DNA from: UBA668 sp031413415
Lineage (GTDB): Bacteria; Actinomycetota; Acidimicrobiia; Acidimicrobiales; Ilumatobacteraceae
DNA length: 14,306 nucleotides
Reading direction: 5' to 3'
Assembly (NCBI GenBank): GCA_031413415.1
Contig: JANOET010000355.1
Location: 1-14,306 of the forward strand
Each line of letters begins with the position of its first letter. The stretch's first letter is position 1. Of the stretch, positions 13,604-14,306 are shown piece after piece. The position numbers were made by a program, and so were the translations under genes. Below the pieces are notes generated by a model, which did no database searches, had not been told where the DNA came from, and worked only from the letters and a program-made list of their open reading frames with translations.

Positions 13604-14306
13604 TTGAGCGACACTCAACAGGGGCCTGGTTGGTGGCAGGCGGCGGACGGCAAGTGGTATCCACCCGAGCGACACCCGAACTATGTCGCGCCCAGCCGCG
13701 TGACGCCCCCGACACCAGGCGTTACTGTGCGCCCCCAAGTGCGTCCAGGCTGGTGGCAGGCAACCGACGGCCAGTGGTACCCGCCCGAACGCCACCCGAA
13801 CTACGTCGCGCCGAGAAGCACTGAACCGACCATCCCGCCCCCTCCCGGGACCACGGCCCCCGCAAGGCCCGACGTACGCAAGGCGCCGTTGATGGAGCCG
13901 AAGCGACCGATCTGGACCAGATGGTGGTTCCTGCTCACCGCGGCCATTGTCGTGATCGCCGTGATCGGAAAGCTCGTGTCATCGGACGATTCCACGAGCG
14001 ATACCGACTCCAGCAGCGCTGGCTCGACCGTCGAGGAGTCCCAACCAACGGACTCGGCACAAGACGTCGCAGCGGATCGAGCAGTCGTTTCGGCAGCGTT
14101 GCTGGTGCTCGCCGACTTTCCTGAGGGCTGGACTGAGGTGTCAAGCGGCGAGGACGACTCGAAGGATTTCGGCGAAAGGGTTAGCAAGTGCCTTGGCATC
14201 ACAGGTGACGGCTTGATCGATCTCAGCGGGCCGAACACTGAGACCGGCGACTTCACGAACCCTGACGATGGGGCCACTGTCTCGCAATCCGTAGGCGTAG
14301 CGGCCG
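13604..14306 (+). CDS. DUF2510-like repeat membrane protein (3' end missing)
   Basis: The gene runs off the right edge after 234 codons. TTG 13604 is the start: GAAGGA (13591-13596) lies 7 nt upstream and no ATG or GTG fits the frame. The N-terminus has two copies of a GWWQA-DGxWYPPERHPNYVAP unit (residues 9-30 and 49-70), a DUF2510-like motif that is common in Actinobacteria and in this WYPPE form typical, from memory, of Acidimicrobiia. A Pro-rich linker leads to one membrane helix (about 104-125, TRWWFLLTAAIVVIAVIGKL). A Ser/Asp-rich linker then leads to an outer domain with LADFPEGWTEV, a cysteine in KCLGI, and DLSGPNTETGDFTNPDDG-VSQSVG. The short motifs are likely cytoplasmic and the sensor-like domain extracytoplasmic. 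No enzymatic motif is visible. The function is unknown. Confidence 0.85.
   Translation, partial: MSDTQQGPGWWQAADGKWYPPERHPNYVAPSRVTPPTPGVTVRPQVRPGWWQATDGQWYPPERHPNYVAPRSTEPTIPPPPGTTAPARPDVRKAPLMEPKRPIWTRWWFLLTAAIVVIAVIGKLVSSDDSTSDTDSSSAGSTVEESQPTDSAQDVAADRAVVSAALLVLADFPEGWTEVSSGEDDSKDFGERVSKCLGITGDGLIDLSGPNTETGDFTNPDDGATVSQSVGVAA
13628..13813 (+). repeat. Tandem 120-bp-period coding repeat
   Basis: The two DUF2510-like units are encoded by 66-bp segments at 13628-13693 and 13748-13813, offset by exactly 120 bp (40 codons). The protein copies are nearly identical (GWWQAADGKWYPPERHPNYV against GWWQATDGQWYPPERHPNYV), while many third codon positions differ. That points to an older duplication kept under protein-level selection. 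Confidence 0.65.

Overview
The window looks like chromosomal DNA of a high-GC actinobacterium. The best lineage hint is the truncated gene at the right edge, which carries two copies of a GWWQA-DGxWYPPERHPNYV motif. From memory, this DUF2510-like motif is very common in Acidimicrobiia (Ilumatobacter-type bacteria). GTG and TTG starts, weak Shine-Dalgarno sites, a possible leaderless toxin-antitoxin operon and large LuxR and TetR regulators all fit that group. This placement is inference, since no rRNA or tRNA gene is visible.

Layout, left to right. (1) 150-867, minus strand: a two-gene unit with an unrecognised 162-aa protein and a small DUF5678-like protein. (2) 1082-2191, minus: a metallo-beta-lactamase-fold hydrolase. 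(3) 2350-5302, plus: a lipoprotein alpha/beta-hydrolase, then a major-facilitator transporter fused to a C-terminal cyclic-nucleotide-binding domain. (4) 5342-5476: a remnant of an enoyl-CoA hydratase gene. (5) 5682-6362, plus: a Phd/YefM-type antitoxin and a PIN-domain toxin, with an extended -10 promoter and an inverted repeat that run right up to the antitoxin ATG. (6) 6432-7210, minus: a decayed alpha/beta-hydrolase with a frameshift, an apparent loss of its cap region, and a TGA exactly where a lipobox cysteine is expected. (7) 7281-11311, minus: a small unknown protein, a large LuxR-family ATPase regulator and a TetR repressor. (8) 11386-12432, plus: a quinone-oxidoreductase-like dehydrogenase, divergent from the TetR gene. 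Two near-identical 13-bp palindromes spaced 21 bp centre to centre overlap its promoter. (9) 12433-13603: a gene-poor stretch, less GC-rich in feel, with hairpins, one doubtful ORF and what may be degenerate insertion-sequence ends. (10) 13604-14306: the partial DUF2510-like membrane protein, starting at TTG.

How the parts work together. The TetR/dehydrogenase pair is the clearest functional unit: a repressor that probably controls the divergent oxidoreductase and perhaps itself. The toxin-antitoxin pair is self-contained and probably autoregulated. The other genes read as an accessory-rich mosaic, and the enoyl-CoA hydratase fragment and the broken hydrolase mark the central part as decaying or rearranged. 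I found no convincing CRISPR array, phage module, secondary-metabolite cluster or new multi-gene system. The best leads are the TetR operator pair, the leaderless toxin-antitoxin promoter, the transporter-sensor fusion and the two-lesion lipoprotein pseudogene.
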